Assembly (NCBI RefSeq): GCF_018332695.1
Contig: NZ_BOQN01000131.1
Span: 1 to 64,000 of the forward strand
Direction: 5' to 3'
DNA length: 64,000 nt
Source of the DNA: Paractinoplanes toevensis
Lineage (GTDB): Bacteria; Actinomycetota; Actinomycetes; Mycobacteriales; Micromonosporaceae
The notes under the pieces were generated by a model, which was given only the letters and a program-made list of their open reading frames with translations, was not told the DNA's origin and ran no database searches. The position numbers and the translations under genes were made by a program. Within the stretch, counting starts at the first letter, position 1. Every line of letters begins with the position of its first letter. Positions 8,933 through 17,149 of the stretch are shown in pieces.

Positions 8933-8955
8933 TTGTCGTACCCCGGTGGTAGAAC
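8933..8955 (+). promoter_or_regulatory. Promoter of the DinB-like gene, PafBC/RecA-independent damage-promoter-like
   Basis: TTGTCG (8933-8938) and TAGAAC (8950-8955) are separated by 11 bases, and the ATG at 8961 would be leaderless. The 11-base spacing matches the mycobacterial PafBC promoter layout (TTGTCRGTG, 8 bases, TAnnnT). The same GTCGTACCC core with the same spacing recurs at 21390 and 36447. Confidence 0.45.
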
Positions 8956-8960
8956 GGGGC

Positions 8961-9716
8961 ATGACTGAAACCGCGCCGTTTGCGCAGCTCCTAGGGCAGA
9001 TCGAGGACAGATCCACGGCACTGCGGGCCGCCGCCGGGGCCGCGCCCGACCTCGGCGCCCGGGTGCCGGGCTGTCCCGACTGGACGCTCGGCGACCTGGT
9101 TGCCCACATCGGCGGCGTGCAGCGTTTCTGGGCCGTCGCCACCTCCCTGGCCGATCCGTCCGGGCCGCCCGATGAAGAGCAGCGCGGCGAGCTCGGCCCG
9201 CAGGGTGACCTGCTGACCTGGTTCGGCGAGTCGACCCGGCTGCTGCTCGACGCGCTGGCCTCGGCCGGGCCGGACAGCCCGGCCTGGACGTGGTGGGGTT
9301 CCTCCGGTGCGCCGATGACGGCCGGTGCGATCGCCCGGCATCAGGTGCAGGAGGCGGCCGTGCACGGTTACGACGCGCAGGAGTCGGCCGGCAAACCCGA
9401 GCCGCTGCCGGCTGCGATCGCCGTCGACGGGGTCGCCGAGTTCATCCAGGTCGGCCTGGGTGCCTCCGGGCCGTGGCCCAACCGGCCGGCCCGCATCGTG
9501 TTCACCGCCACCGAGGGGCCGTCCTGGGTTCTCGAGCTGTCGCCCTCGGGTGCCCGGCTCGACCCGCCGACCAGCGGCGACCCGGTCGCCACCGTGCACG
9601 GCTCGGCCAGCGACCTGGTGCTGGCGCTCTACGGGAGGGTCCCGTTCGACGACCTGCGGGTCGACGGGGACCGCTCGGTGCTGGCCGAGCTGATCGCCTG
9701 GCAGCCGTCGGAATAA
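8961..9716 (+). CDS. Maleylpyruvate isomerase-type, mycothiol-dependent DinB-like protein (TIGR03083 family)
   Basis: This is a 251-residue member of the actinobacterial DinB/mycothiol S-transferase-like superfamily. The N-terminal four-helix domain has VPGCPDWTLGDLVAHIGGVQ, including the metal-binding His, and a second His occurs in IARHQVQEAAVHGYDA. The C-terminal ~100 residues form the usual small alpha/beta domain. The substrate cannot be read from sequence. The ATG at 8961 is chosen over the in-frame start at 8946 because of the promoter position. Confidence 0.8.
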   Translation: MTETAPFAQLLGQIEDRSTALRAAAGAAPDLGARVPGCPDWTLGDLVAHIGGVQRFWAVATSLADPSGPPDEEQRGELGPQGDLLTWFGESTRLLLDALASAGPDSPAWTWWGSSGAPMTAGAIARHQVQEAAVHGYDAQESAGKPEPLPAAIAVDGVAEFIQVGLGASGPWPNRPARIVFTATEGPSWVLELSPSGARLDPPTSGDPVATVHGSASDLVLALYGRVPFDDLRVDGDRSVLAELIAWQPSE

Positions 9717-9790
9717 CGGCGTCCACCCGGGTCGGAGCGGCCAGTTCGAGCCGATCGCCGGAGAGCGGTCAGGGTCGGAGTCGGGAGCGG

Positions 9791-10486
9791 TCAGAGCGAG
9801 GGGAGGTGGTCCACGTCGTTGTAGCGGACCAGTTCGAGCCGGCCGTCGCGGTTCAGGAACTGGGAGATCGACGCGTTGCGGACGCTGCCCTCGGCTCTCT
9901 CCAAGGCGATGACCTCGTCCCAGGTGAGTCCTTGGATGACCGCGCGCATCATCAGCACTACGGCGTCGTGCGCCACCACGACGACTCGCCGGCCGGCCTG
10001 GTCGCGGTTGAGGTCGGTGACGAAGGAGGCTAGGCGTGCCTCCACGTCGGCGAAGGATTCGCCGCTCGGTGGGGCGTACCGATATTCGCCGGCCTCCGAG
10101 CGGCGGCCGGCCTCGTCCGGGAAACGCTGGGCGATCGCGGCTCGGGTGAGCATCTCCAGGTCGCCCAGCAGCCGGTCGACGAGCCGGCCGTCGGTGGTCG
10201 GTTCCGGCAGGTCGAGGCCGGAGGCGTCGGCTGCGATCCGCCAGGTCTCCCGCGCCCGCCGGTAGGGCGAGGTGATCACGACCTGGGGGATCTGTTCGGC
10301 CGGAAGCTCGGCCAGCCACGCTCCGACCGCCGCGGCCTGTTGCTCACCCACCTCGGTGAGCGGCACCTCGGCGTCGCGTCCGGTCACCTCGGCCTCGAGC
10401 AGCCCGTGCTCGTCTGCCGCCGGAAATGCCACATTCGCCAGGCTCTGTCCGTGTCGGACCAGGATCAGCTCACCCACCACGCTCAT
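9791..10486 (-). CDS. Histidine phosphatase family protein (phosphoglycerate mutase-like)
   Basis: The protein has 231 residues. The phospho-histidine motif LVRHGQS is at the N-terminus, and the second catalytic His is in VVVVAHDAVVLMM near residue 175. This is the broad family that includes phosphoglycerate mutases and many small-molecule phosphatases; the substrate is unknown. The start is ATG at 10486, with an in-frame ATG at 10498 as the alternative. The frame continues open far upstream, antisense to the NACHT gene, but that part is a shadow. It is divergent from the NACHT gene with ~108 bases between them. Confidence 0.85.
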   Translation of the reverse strand: MSVVGELILVRHGQSLANVAFPAADEHGLLEAEVTGRDAEVPLTEVGEQQAAAVGAWLAELPAEQIPQVVITSPYRRARETWRIAADASGLDLPEPTTDGRLVDRLLGDLEMLTRAAIAQRFPDEAGRRSEAGEYRYAPPSGESFADVEARLASFVTDLNRDQAGRRVVVVAHDAVVLMMRAVIQGLTWDEVIALERAEGSVRNASISQFLNRDGRLELVRYNDVDHLPSL

Positions 10487-10594
10487 GATTCGGACCATAT
10501 CCAGGCCGGACCGATCCACGCAGCGGTGTGCCACACAGACTCGGCCGGGACTGGGGGCTGACGCGAGTGGCCTTCGGTCGGAACAATCAGTGGC

Positions 10595-13500
10595 GTGGCG
10601 AAGACGATCAGTTATGCCGATGCCGTGCGGATCCTCGGTGGCGGCCCGGAGTCTGCGGTCTTCCAGCGGCTCAACACCATCACCGGGGGTGTGCTGGCCG
10701 GGGCTGCCATCGCCGTTCCGCAGCTGCTCGCGATGCTCGACCTCCGGGCCGAGCTGGCGCGCGTCTCGGCCGATCTGGTCGGCAAGGCCGGGCGGGCGAT
10801 GGCCGGGTCGGGGCGGCGGGACCGCACCGAGCGGCTCGCCGCCGCGCACACCGTCGTGGTCGTCGCCGCCTACTTCGACGCGATCTCCGACGTCGACCTC
10901 GACTGGGCCCGGCTGACCCGCGAGGAGCAGCTGCGGCTGGCCGGCAACGGCGCCGACGGCGCTCGCGACCTCACCTCCACCGCCCTGCGGGCCGGGCTCG
11001 CGACACCCGAGCCGCACGTGCCGCACGAGCAGTACCTGGCCGACCTCGACGGGTTCTACGCGGGACTTTCCGAGTCGCTGTTCCGGTTCCTCGGCGGGCT
11101 CGCGCCGTTCGACGACCTCAGCGAGGGGGAGCGCAACGTCCTGCGCGGGGAGATCGTCACCGGTGGTCGGCGGGCCCGCCAGCGGTACGAGGAGATGCTG
11201 CTCAACCTGACGGCCGACTGCCCGGACATGGCACTGTGGATCGATCGCCGCCACCAGGTGGCCGTGGAGCAGCGGCTGGACACGTTCGTACCCTCGTTGC
11301 GGGAGCTGGAACGACTCCTGCGTGAGGTCGCCGCGGCCGGAAGCACCGACGGGGTGGTCGCCGCGTTGCGGCGGGCGCATGCGGCCCCGCTGGAGCACGG
11401 CATCGTCGAGACGGTCGACCTGCCCGACGGGCTCGACGTGCCCACCCTGGAGCGCGCCTACATCCCGCCCGCGTTCCAGGTGGCCGAGCGTCCGGCCGGC
11501 CGGACGGCGGCCGACGAGGCCACCTGGCACGACGTCGAGGTGCGGCACGACATCGACCGGTTCCTGGCCGGCTATCTGGGTTCGCCGCGGGCGTTGCGGG
11601 CGCCGCTGCTCGTCCTCGGGCAGCCGGGTGCCGGCAAGTCGGTGCTCACCCGGATCCTGGCCGCCCGGCTGTCCGAGACCCGTTTCCTGCCGATCCGGGT
11701 GCCGCTGCGCGACGTGGACAGCTCGGTGCTGCTCCAGCAGCAGATCGAGCAGGCGATCCTGGCCGCCACCACCGAGGAGACCAGTTGGTCGCAGCTGGCC
11801 CGCAGCACTGAGGCGCTGCCGGTGATCATCTTTGACGGTTTCGACGAGTTGCTGCAGGCCACCGGCGTCAGCCAGACCGACTTCCTGCTGAAGATCGCCG
11901 AGTTCCAGCAGCGGGAACGCGAGCAGGACCGGGCCGCCGCGGTCATCGTGACCAGCCGGACCAGCGTGGCCGATCGGGCCGCGGTGCCGCCGGAGACGCT
12001 GCTGCTGCGGCTCCAGCCGTTCGACGAACCGCGCATCCGCAACTGGGTTCGCATCTGGAACGAGGTGAACGCGGCCGGCCTGGCCGCGCGCGGGTGCGGG
12101 CCGCTCGACCCGGACGCCGTCCTCGCCCACCCCGATCTGGCCGGGCAGCCACTGCTGCTGCTCATGCTGGCGCTTTACGACAGTGACGCCAACGCGCTGC
12201 GCGGCCGCGGCCGGCTGACCACCGGCGAACTCTACGAGCAACTGCTGCTCGGTTTCGCCCGGCGGGAGGTGACCAAGGCGTACCCCAATCTGTCGCAGGC
12301 CGCCGTCGAACCGCACGCCGAGCGGGAGCTGAGCCGGTTGGCCATCGTGGCGTTCGCGATGCTCAACCGCTCGGCCCAGTGGGTCACCGAGGAGGCCGTC
12401 GCCGACGACCTCAAGGCCACCCTCGGCGAGCCGGCCGCCGGCCGGAACGCCGACGCGCTCAGCGCGTCCGAGCTGATCTTCGGACGGTTCTTCTTCATCC
12501 ATCGGGCGCAGGCCATCCGGGGCGGTCAACCCCGCCGGACGTACGAGTTTTTGCACGCCACCTTCGCGGAGTACCTGGTGGCCCGGTTCACCTGGCGGTT
12601 GCTGCAGGAGGCGGTGGCGCGGGACGCGGTGACCTTCGCGGTACGCCCGATGACCGGTAACGATCTGATGGCCGACCTGCTGTCCCAGGTGTCGCTGACC
12701 GGCCGCGCACCGATCGTGACGTTCCTGGCCGAGATGGCCGCCCGGCTCGCCCCGGCCGAGCGGGACCGCTGGACCGACGTACTCGTGAGGGTCTTCCGGC
12801 AGGCCGAGCGTGAGGGAGCGTGGCCGGCGTCGGCCTACCGCCCGGTCCCCGGGCGCAACGTCGCGGCCCGGTTCGCCGCCTATACCGTCAACCTCACCCT
12901 GCTCGCCGTCGTGACCTCGGGAGGACTGCTCTTCAGCGAGTTGGTCGAGCCGGCCGGGGTCGAGCCGCGCCGGCAGTGGCACGACCACGCGATGCTCTGG
13001 CACGCCCAGCTCGACGACGAGGGCTTCGGCACCCTCGCCGGCACGTTCGCGGTCGAGCGGGTGCACGGCCCGAGCGGCCGGGACGTGGACATCCGCCTCG
13101 ACGACGGCACGTTCCAGGTCCCCTCACCCGACCCGCTCTGGCTGACCGGGGTGCCGGACACCACCGGCCCGGGTTTCGTCGGCGGGCTCGACTGGCACAC
13201 GCACAGCCGGCGCCTGCACTTCGAGGGCGGTGTGAACAACGAGCTGATGCGGCACAACCTCGAACCGCTGGCCGATTCCCGGCTGGGCTTCACCACCCAG
13301 CTCTTCAGCGCGGACGACGCCGGAGCGGTCGGCTCGGCCGCGCGGGCGCTGCTGGCGGTCTGGATTCTCCCGGTCACCGGAGCCACTCCCGCGCAGGCCG
13401 CGGAGACGTACCGCCGATGCCTGGAGATCGCCGTCAGATTCGCCACGGCCTGGGGATCGGAGGTCCGGACGGCGTACGCGGATCAGCTGCTCGCCGGCCT

Positions 13501-14056
13501 GATGGCCTTCCCCGAGGCGCCACCGGAGTCGGCCCACGATGTTCTCCTGCAGTTCGCGAGGAGAGGGCTGGGCTCGACGGAGATGTGGCTGCGCACGGCA
13601 GCCACGGTGCTCAACCGCACCGACCGCGACGATCCGCACACCGCCCCGATCGCCGACCTCGTCCTGCGGTTCGTCCAGGCCGCTCCCGTCACCTCCGATC
13701 CGCCGGGCCTGCTGGCCGCGGTCGTGCGAGCCGTAGCCCTGCTCCAGCGCCCCCGCCGCGGCCCCGACGTGGTCGGCAAGCTCAACCGCCCGCGCGGCCA
13801 GGTTTCCCCCGACGAGATCCGCGGTGAGCTCGAATCCTTCCGGGTCCTGCTCTCCGGCATGCGCACCGGCACCGACCGCTGGCGGGCCGACCTGCACACC
13901 GCGTTCGACGAGTTCAGCTGGCTCGCCGCCGGTTCGGAACACCTGCGCTCCGCCCTGGTCGCGCTGGCCGCCATGCCGGACGCCATCTCCGACGTCGAGG
14001 CCGCCCTGACCCACGTGGACGACCGGATCAGCACCTGGCTCTCCGACAACCCGTAA
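10595..14056 (+). CDS. NACHT-domain STAND NTPase, paralogue of the 58.3 kb gene
   Basis: This large protein (1153 aa) has three parts. Residues 1-~300 are helical, with a hydrophobic stretch near the N-terminus and an ERLAAAH motif. The NACHT NTPase follows, with Walker A GQPGAGKS (342-349) and Walker B VIIFDGFDEL (410-419), then a TSRTS sensor-like motif and a C-terminal helical half with FLHATFAEYLVARF (~652-665). The last ~450 residues are unassigned. Bacterial NACHT proteins of this size often act in anti-phage or other conflict responses; here that is inference. The GTG start has no ribosome site, and an ACAATC box lies 7 bases upstream, so a leaderless mRNA is likely. No obvious effector partner gene is adjacent. 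Confidence 0.85.
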   Translation: MAKTISYADAVRILGGGPESAVFQRLNTITGGVLAGAAIAVPQLLAMLDLRAELARVSADLVGKAGRAMAGSGRRDRTERLAAAHTVVVVAAYFDAISDVDLDWARLTREEQLRLAGNGADGARDLTSTALRAGLATPEPHVPHEQYLADLDGFYAGLSESLFRFLGGLAPFDDLSEGERNVLRGEIVTGGRRARQRYEEMLLNLTADCPDMALWIDRRHQVAVEQRLDTFVPSLRELERLLREVAAAGSTDGVVAALRRAHAAPLEHGIVETVDLPDGLDVPTLERAYIPPAFQVAERPAGRTAADEATWHDVEVRHDIDRFLAGYLGSPRALRAPLLVLGQPGAGKSVLTRILAARLSETRFLPIRVPLRDVDSSVLLQQQIEQAILAATTEETSWSQLARSTEALPVIIFDGFDELLQATGVSQTDFLLKIAEFQQREREQDRAAAVIVTSRTSVADRAAVPPETLLLRLQPFDEPRIRNWVRIWNEVNAAGLAARGCGPLDPDAVLAHPDLAGQPLLLLMLALYDSDANALRGRGRLTTGELYEQLLLGFARREVTKAYPNLSQAAVEPHAERELSRLAIVAFAMLNRSAQWVTEEAVADDLKATLGEPAAGRNADALSASELIFGRFFFIHRAQAIRGGQPRRTYEFLHATFAEYLVARFTWRLLQEAVARDAVTFAVRPMTGNDLMADLLSQVSLTGRAPIVTFLAEMAARLAPAERDRWTDVLVRVFRQAEREGAWPASAYRPVPGRNVAARFAAYTVNLTLLAVVTSGGLLFSELVEPAGVEPRRQWHDHAMLWHAQLDDEGFGTLAGTFAVERVHGPSGRDVDIRLDDGTFQVPSPDPLWLTGVPDTTGPGFVGGLDWHTHSRRLHFEGGVNNELMRHNLEPLADSRLGFTTQLFSADDAGAVGSAARALLAVWILPVTGATPAQAAETYRRCLEIAVRFATAWGSEVRTAYADQLLAGLMAFPEAPPESAHDVLLQFARRGLGSTEMWLRTAATVLNRTDRDDPHTAPIADLVLRFVQAAPVTSDPPGLLAAVVRAVALLQRPRRGPDVVGKLNRPRGQVSPDEIRGELESFRVLLSGMRTGTDRWRADLHTAFDEFSWLAAGSEHLRSALVALAAMPDAISDVEAALTHVDDRISTWLSDNP

Positions 14057-14102
14057 TTCGCTGGCGCCGGTCTCCGCGAAAATCCATGATGGCGGCGTGA
14101 CC

Positions 14103-14204
14103 ATGCTGCTGAAGCCCAAGCCAGTCTCTGTCGCCGCGGCCGATCGGGCCGCCCGACAGCAGACCCGGCTCACCGAGGGGACCGTCGACCAGCAGCTGTC
14201 GTGA
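14103..14204 (+). CDS. Possible 33-residue small protein coupled to the LysE gene
   Basis: A short frame starts at ATG 14103 (or GTG 14097) and encodes MLLKPKPVSVAAADRAAR followed by QQTRLTEGTVDQQLS. Its TGA overlaps the GTG start of the downstream exporter (GTGA), the same coupling style as the suf genes. I do not recognise a family. It could be a real small protein or leader, or a chance frame; the coupling is the only support. Confidence 0.3.
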   Translation: MLLKPKPVSVAAADRAARQQTRLTEGTVDQQLS

Positions 14205-14800
14205 GCGCGCCGTTCCTGGCCGGCGTCATCGCCGGCTACGGCGTCGCCGTGCCGGTGGGCGCCATCGGCGTCCTCATCGCCGGGCTTTCCGCCCGCACCA
14301 GCCTCCGGGTGGGCGCGGCGGCGGGCCTGGGTGCGGCCACCGCCGACGGCATCTACGCGCTCATCGCGGTCCTGGGTGGCGCGGCAGCGGCGAGCCTGAT
14401 CGCCCCGATCGCGACCCCGCTGCGCTGGCTGGCCGCGGCGATCCTGCTGATCCTGGCCGTGCTGACGGCCCGCGCCGCCTTCCGCAAGCCCGGCGCGGCC
14501 CGCCCGGAGAAGCCGACGACGGCGACCCGCGCCTACACCGGCATCCTGGCGCTGACCCTGCTCAACCCGGCCACCGTCGTCTACTTCGCCGCGCTGGTCC
14601 TGGGCGGCTCGGGCGAGGGCGGCGGCGTCTGGTTCGTCGCCGGCGCCTTCCTGGCCTCGGCCAGCTGGCAACTCCTGCTGGCCGGCGGCGGCTCCCTGAT
14701 CGGCCGCCTGCTCACCGGCGACCGAGGCCGCATGATCACCGCCCTGGTCTCCAGCACGGTGATCGCCATCCTGGCGATCACCCTGCTGACCGGCGCCTAG
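14201..14800 (+). CDS. LysE/RhtB family exporter
   Basis: The protein has 199 residues and about six hydrophobic helices. It begins FLAGVIAGYGVAVPVGAIG, the N-terminal signature of the LysE amino-acid exporter family, and has LLNPATVVYFAALVLGG in the middle (conserved NP). It should export an amino acid or small metabolite, but the substrate is not readable. It starts at GTG 14201, overlapping the small upstream frame. No LysG-like regulator is next to it. Confidence 0.85.
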   Translation: MSAPFLAGVIAGYGVAVPVGAIGVLIAGLSARTSLRVGAAAGLGAATADGIYALIAVLGGAAAASLIAPIATPLRWLAAAILLILAVLTARAAFRKPGAARPEKPTTATRAYTGILALTLLNPATVVYFAALVLGGSGEGGGVWFVAGAFLASASWQLLLAGGGSLIGRLLTGDRGRMITALVSSTVIAILAITLLTGA

Positions 14801-15280
14801 CTCCGCGTTTCGCAGGGTCCGAAACACGGAAACGGCCCGCTCGGCGACGAACTTGCGGTTTTTTCAAGTACGGGCATGGGGTCCACAACCGCCGCTACGG
14901 GCGGGCCGCCGCCCGGCGCGGCCGGTGCGCGGGACGGCGCGTGCCGCGCCTTTCGCGTGCGGTGCGGGGTTTCTACGCCGCAGGCGACGATGGCGACCTC
15001 CCGCATGGTGAGCCATCAGGCTCGGATCCCAAGCCGACGTCCCCCATCGCGGCGCCCGGTCCTGCCGTACGGACGGTGCTTCAACATCGTGAACAGCACC
15101 CCGACCATGGAAACATGACATGCCGTATATGTCGGCCACCGGCGATGCCGACCGGCTCGATGTTGTCGACTTCCGGCAAGCGTGTGGCAGCAGTTCTACA
15201 AGATCTGTGAAGGTTGGCGGCCGAGCGACGGGAGCGACGCGCTGCCCAGCCCGCAGCGCGGAAGGCGCAAAATCGCGCAG
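14801..15280. other. Intergenic stretch without a supportable gene
   Basis: About 480 bases follow the LysE gene. Open frames here are short, overlapping and of biased composition, and none has a ribosome site together with family motifs. With the repeat and the transposase relic next to it, the stretch looks like decaying DNA from an old insertion. Confidence 0.55.
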
Positions 15281-15383
15281 CCCCCGGCCCCGGCCCCGGC
15301 CCGAGTCCCGGCCCGAGTCCCGGCCCGAGCCCCGGCCCCGGCCCCGGCCTCGGCCCGAGCCCCAGCCGGCCGGCCCGGCCCGG
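15281..15383. repeat. GC-rich tandem hexamer-type repeat
   Basis: About 100 bases consist almost entirely of CCCGGC and CCCGAGT/C units in tandem (runs such as CCCGGCCCCGGCCCCGG). In translation it gives Pro/Gly/Ser repeats in one frame. No repeat-bearing gene is intact here. It sits directly beside the frameshifted transposase fragment. Confidence 0.7.
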
Positions 15384-15384
15384 A

Positions 15385-15510
15385 GCGTTTCACCGTGGCC
15401 GGGACCGGACGCACTTGACCGGGGTGGAGTCGGTGACCCACACGTCGTCGAACCACAGTGGGTGTCCGCAGCGACCAGCCCAACAGACACGCGTACAGCC
15501 GATTGAGCTC
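15385..15510 (-). pseudogene. Degraded DDE transposase fragment (IS982-like)
   Basis: Reading the minus strand in successive frames gives LNRLYACLLGW, then LWFDDVWVTDSTPVKC and RSRP, then TVKRS. Together these match the conserved block around DDVWVVDSTPVEC of an actinobacterial DDE transposase family that I recall as IS982-type. At least two frameshifts and a stop interrupt it, and neither end of the element is recognisable. It is a relic, not a functional element. Confidence 0.6.
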
Positions 15511-15601
15511 ACCTGAACATGATCAGGACCTACTCATTGTCGCCGCACCGGACGGGTGGCGACCCGCGCGGTCGTGAGGGCTGTCCCGGCTGTCGGGGTC
15601 G

Positions 15602-16282
15602 CTACAGGTGCTTTGTTGCCTCTCGGATCGACAGTGGAGACAAGCGGTCGCGGTGGGTGTCGACGAAGGCGCGGACCGCGGCCGGGTCGGTTCGGGCGTA
15701 GTGGCGCAGCGCCCAGCCGATGGCCTTGCGGACGAAGAAGTCGGGGTGGGTGGCCTGCCGCTCGCAATAGCCGAACAACCGCTCGGTGTCGGTCTCGGTG
15801 CCGTAGTGCAGCTGGTGCAGGATCGCGGTGCGGACCAGCCACATGTTGTCGTCGGCCGACCAGGCGTCCATCACTCCGGCGAGCAGGGGGTGCAGCCGCA
15901 CCAGGTCGCCGACGAAGCGGGTGGCCAGCGGGTCGACCGTGTCCCACCAGGATTTGGTGACCAGCAGCTCGCGGGCCACCGGCAGGAATTCCGGGCCGGC
16001 CGCGGCCACGTGTTTTCGCAGGTAGTCGCAGGCAGCGTACTGAAACTCGCGCTCCGGGCGGGCCCAGCACGCCAGGCCGAACTCCCGGAGGTCTTCCCCC
16101 GACGGGCGGGGGAGGCCGCGGAAAGCCGACCGCTCGATGGCGCGCAGTGCCGGCGCGGGCAGGCCGGCGAAGGAGAACTGGTCGCGCATGTAGGCCGCCA
16201 TCGCCGCCGCGCGCACCGGGTCGCGCTCGGCCGCGAAGTCGTTGTCGAGTCGCCCGAGCAGGGCGGAGGCCAGGTCCGTCAC
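15602..16282 (-). CDS. AlkD-like DNA alkylation repair (HEAT-repeat) protein
   Basis: This all-helical protein (226 aa) belongs to the AlkD DNA glycosylase family, which removes alkylated bases such as 3-methyladenine. The motifs KSWWDTVD (catalytic Asp), DNMWLVRTAILHQL (Arg) and DFFVRKAIGWALRHY (Trp) match the AlkD active site. The GTG at 16282 (VTDLASALLG) is chosen. A TTG at 16312 would extend it by 10 residues but would leave only 2 bases before the divergent gene. Confidence 0.88.
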   Translation of the reverse strand: MTDLASALLGRLDNDFAAERDPVRAAAMAAYMRDQFSFAGLPAPALRAIERSAFRGLPRPSGEDLREFGLACWARPEREFQYAACDYLRKHVAAAGPEFLPVARELLVTKSWWDTVDPLATRFVGDLVRLHPLLAGVMDAWSADDNMWLVRTAILHQLHYGTETDTERLFGYCERQATHPDFFVRKAIGWALRHYARTDPAAVRAFVDTHRDRLSPLSIREATKHL

Positions 16283-16314
16283 ACCGGGGATCCTGCCACC
16301 GTAGTCTGACAAGA

Positions 16315-16947
16315 ATGGGCGAGCGGACGGCGGCGGGCGGCGGGAAGTGGGTGGATGTCGCCCCGGAGCGGCTGCCGCGCTGGCTCGAGAACTTCGCGAG
16401 CCGGCACGGGCCGTACCGGGAAGACGGGTTGACCCTGATCGCGGCGGACGGCGCGTCGGCCGCCTGGCAGACGCCGCCGGGAGCCGGCCCGGCCGCCACG
16501 ATGGCCGATCTGATCCGGCTGGCTCAGGCGCCGCGTCGCCTCGGTCTGCTGCTGGCCCGCAAGGGCGCGGTGGCGGCCGGTGTCGCGGTCGGCACCGAGC
16601 TGATCGTGTCCAAGGTGGACACCCACTACGTGCAAGGGCGCACGGCGGCGGGTGGCTGGTCGCAGCAGCGCTTCGCGCGCCGCCGGGACAATCAGGCCAA
16701 AGCGGCGGCGGCCGACGGCGCCGGCATCGCGGGGCGCATTCTGCTTCCGGAGGTACGCGGGATGGCCGCGCTCGTCACCGGCGGTGACCGTTCCGCCGTC
16801 GACGCCGTCCTCGCGCCGCCCGCGCTGAAGCCCCTGCTGGATCTGCGGGCCGAGCGTTTCCTCGATGTGCCCGAGCCCCGGCACGCGGTGCTGGTGTCCG
16901 CGATCGCCGGGGCCCGGGCCGTATCGGTGCTGGTGCGCGAGCCCTGA
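16315..16947 (+). CDS. acVLRF1-type peptidyl-tRNA hydrolase / release-factor-like protein
   Basis: This 210-residue protein resembles the actinobacterial members of the VLRF1/eRF1-like family, predicted to release stalled peptidyl-tRNA on the ribosome. The key loop is GGWSQQRFARRRDNQA, where the conserved Gln takes the role of the GGQ catalytic glutamine. The C-terminal part (LLPEVRGMAALVTGGDRSAVDAVL) fits the second domain. ATG at 16315; the gene is divergent from the AlkD-like gene. Family assignment is from motif recall. Confidence 0.75.
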   Translation: MGERTAAGGGKWVDVAPERLPRWLENFASRHGPYREDGLTLIAADGASAAWQTPPGAGPAATMADLIRLAQAPRRLGLLLARKGAVAAGVAVGTELIVSKVDTHYVQGRTAAGGWSQQRFARRRDNQAKAAAADGAGIAGRILLPEVRGMAALVTGGDRSAVDAVLAPPALKPLLDLRAERFLDVPEPRHAVLVSAIAGARAVSVLVREP

Positions 16948-17103
16948 GCCGCATCACCCCGGTTACCGGGAAGGACGGCCAGGCCGAGGCTGGGCGTCTC
17001 CGCCGACACCGCCCGGCGGGGGCGCGCGGAGGGTGAGTCCCGCTCAGCTGGAACTGAGTGCCACGGGAGCGGTCGCCGGGCGTACGGAAAAGGAAGCGTA
17101 AGA

Positions 17104-17135
17104 AAACAGCCCCGCCGCAAGCGACGAGGCTGTTT
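17104..17135 (-). terminator. Intrinsic terminator after the zinc metallopeptidase gene
   Basis: AAACAGCC and GGCTGTTT form the base of a GC-rich hairpin (17104-17111 with 17128-17135), followed on the minus strand by TTTTCTT. It lies 15 bases past the metallopeptidase stop and is well placed to end that transcript. It may also block read-through from the plus strand. Confidence 0.7.
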
Positions 17136-17149
17136 CGGAACGCTGAGAA

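Noticed and set aside
9791..13066. A 1091-codon open frame on the minus strand opposite the first NACHT gene
   Set aside because: Only its last 231 codons match a family (histidine phosphatase). The rest is rich in Arg, Gly and Pro as expected of antisense frames in high-GC DNA.
15214..15516. A Gly/Pro/Ser-rich protein encoded in the repeat region
   Set aside because: All frames through the CCCGGC repeat stay open; no ribosome site, and the same DNA holds a broken transposase on the other strand.
16310..16312. TTG at 16312 as the AlkD-like start
   Set aside because: It would leave 2 bases to the divergent ATG; GTG at 16282 gives the usual N-terminus.
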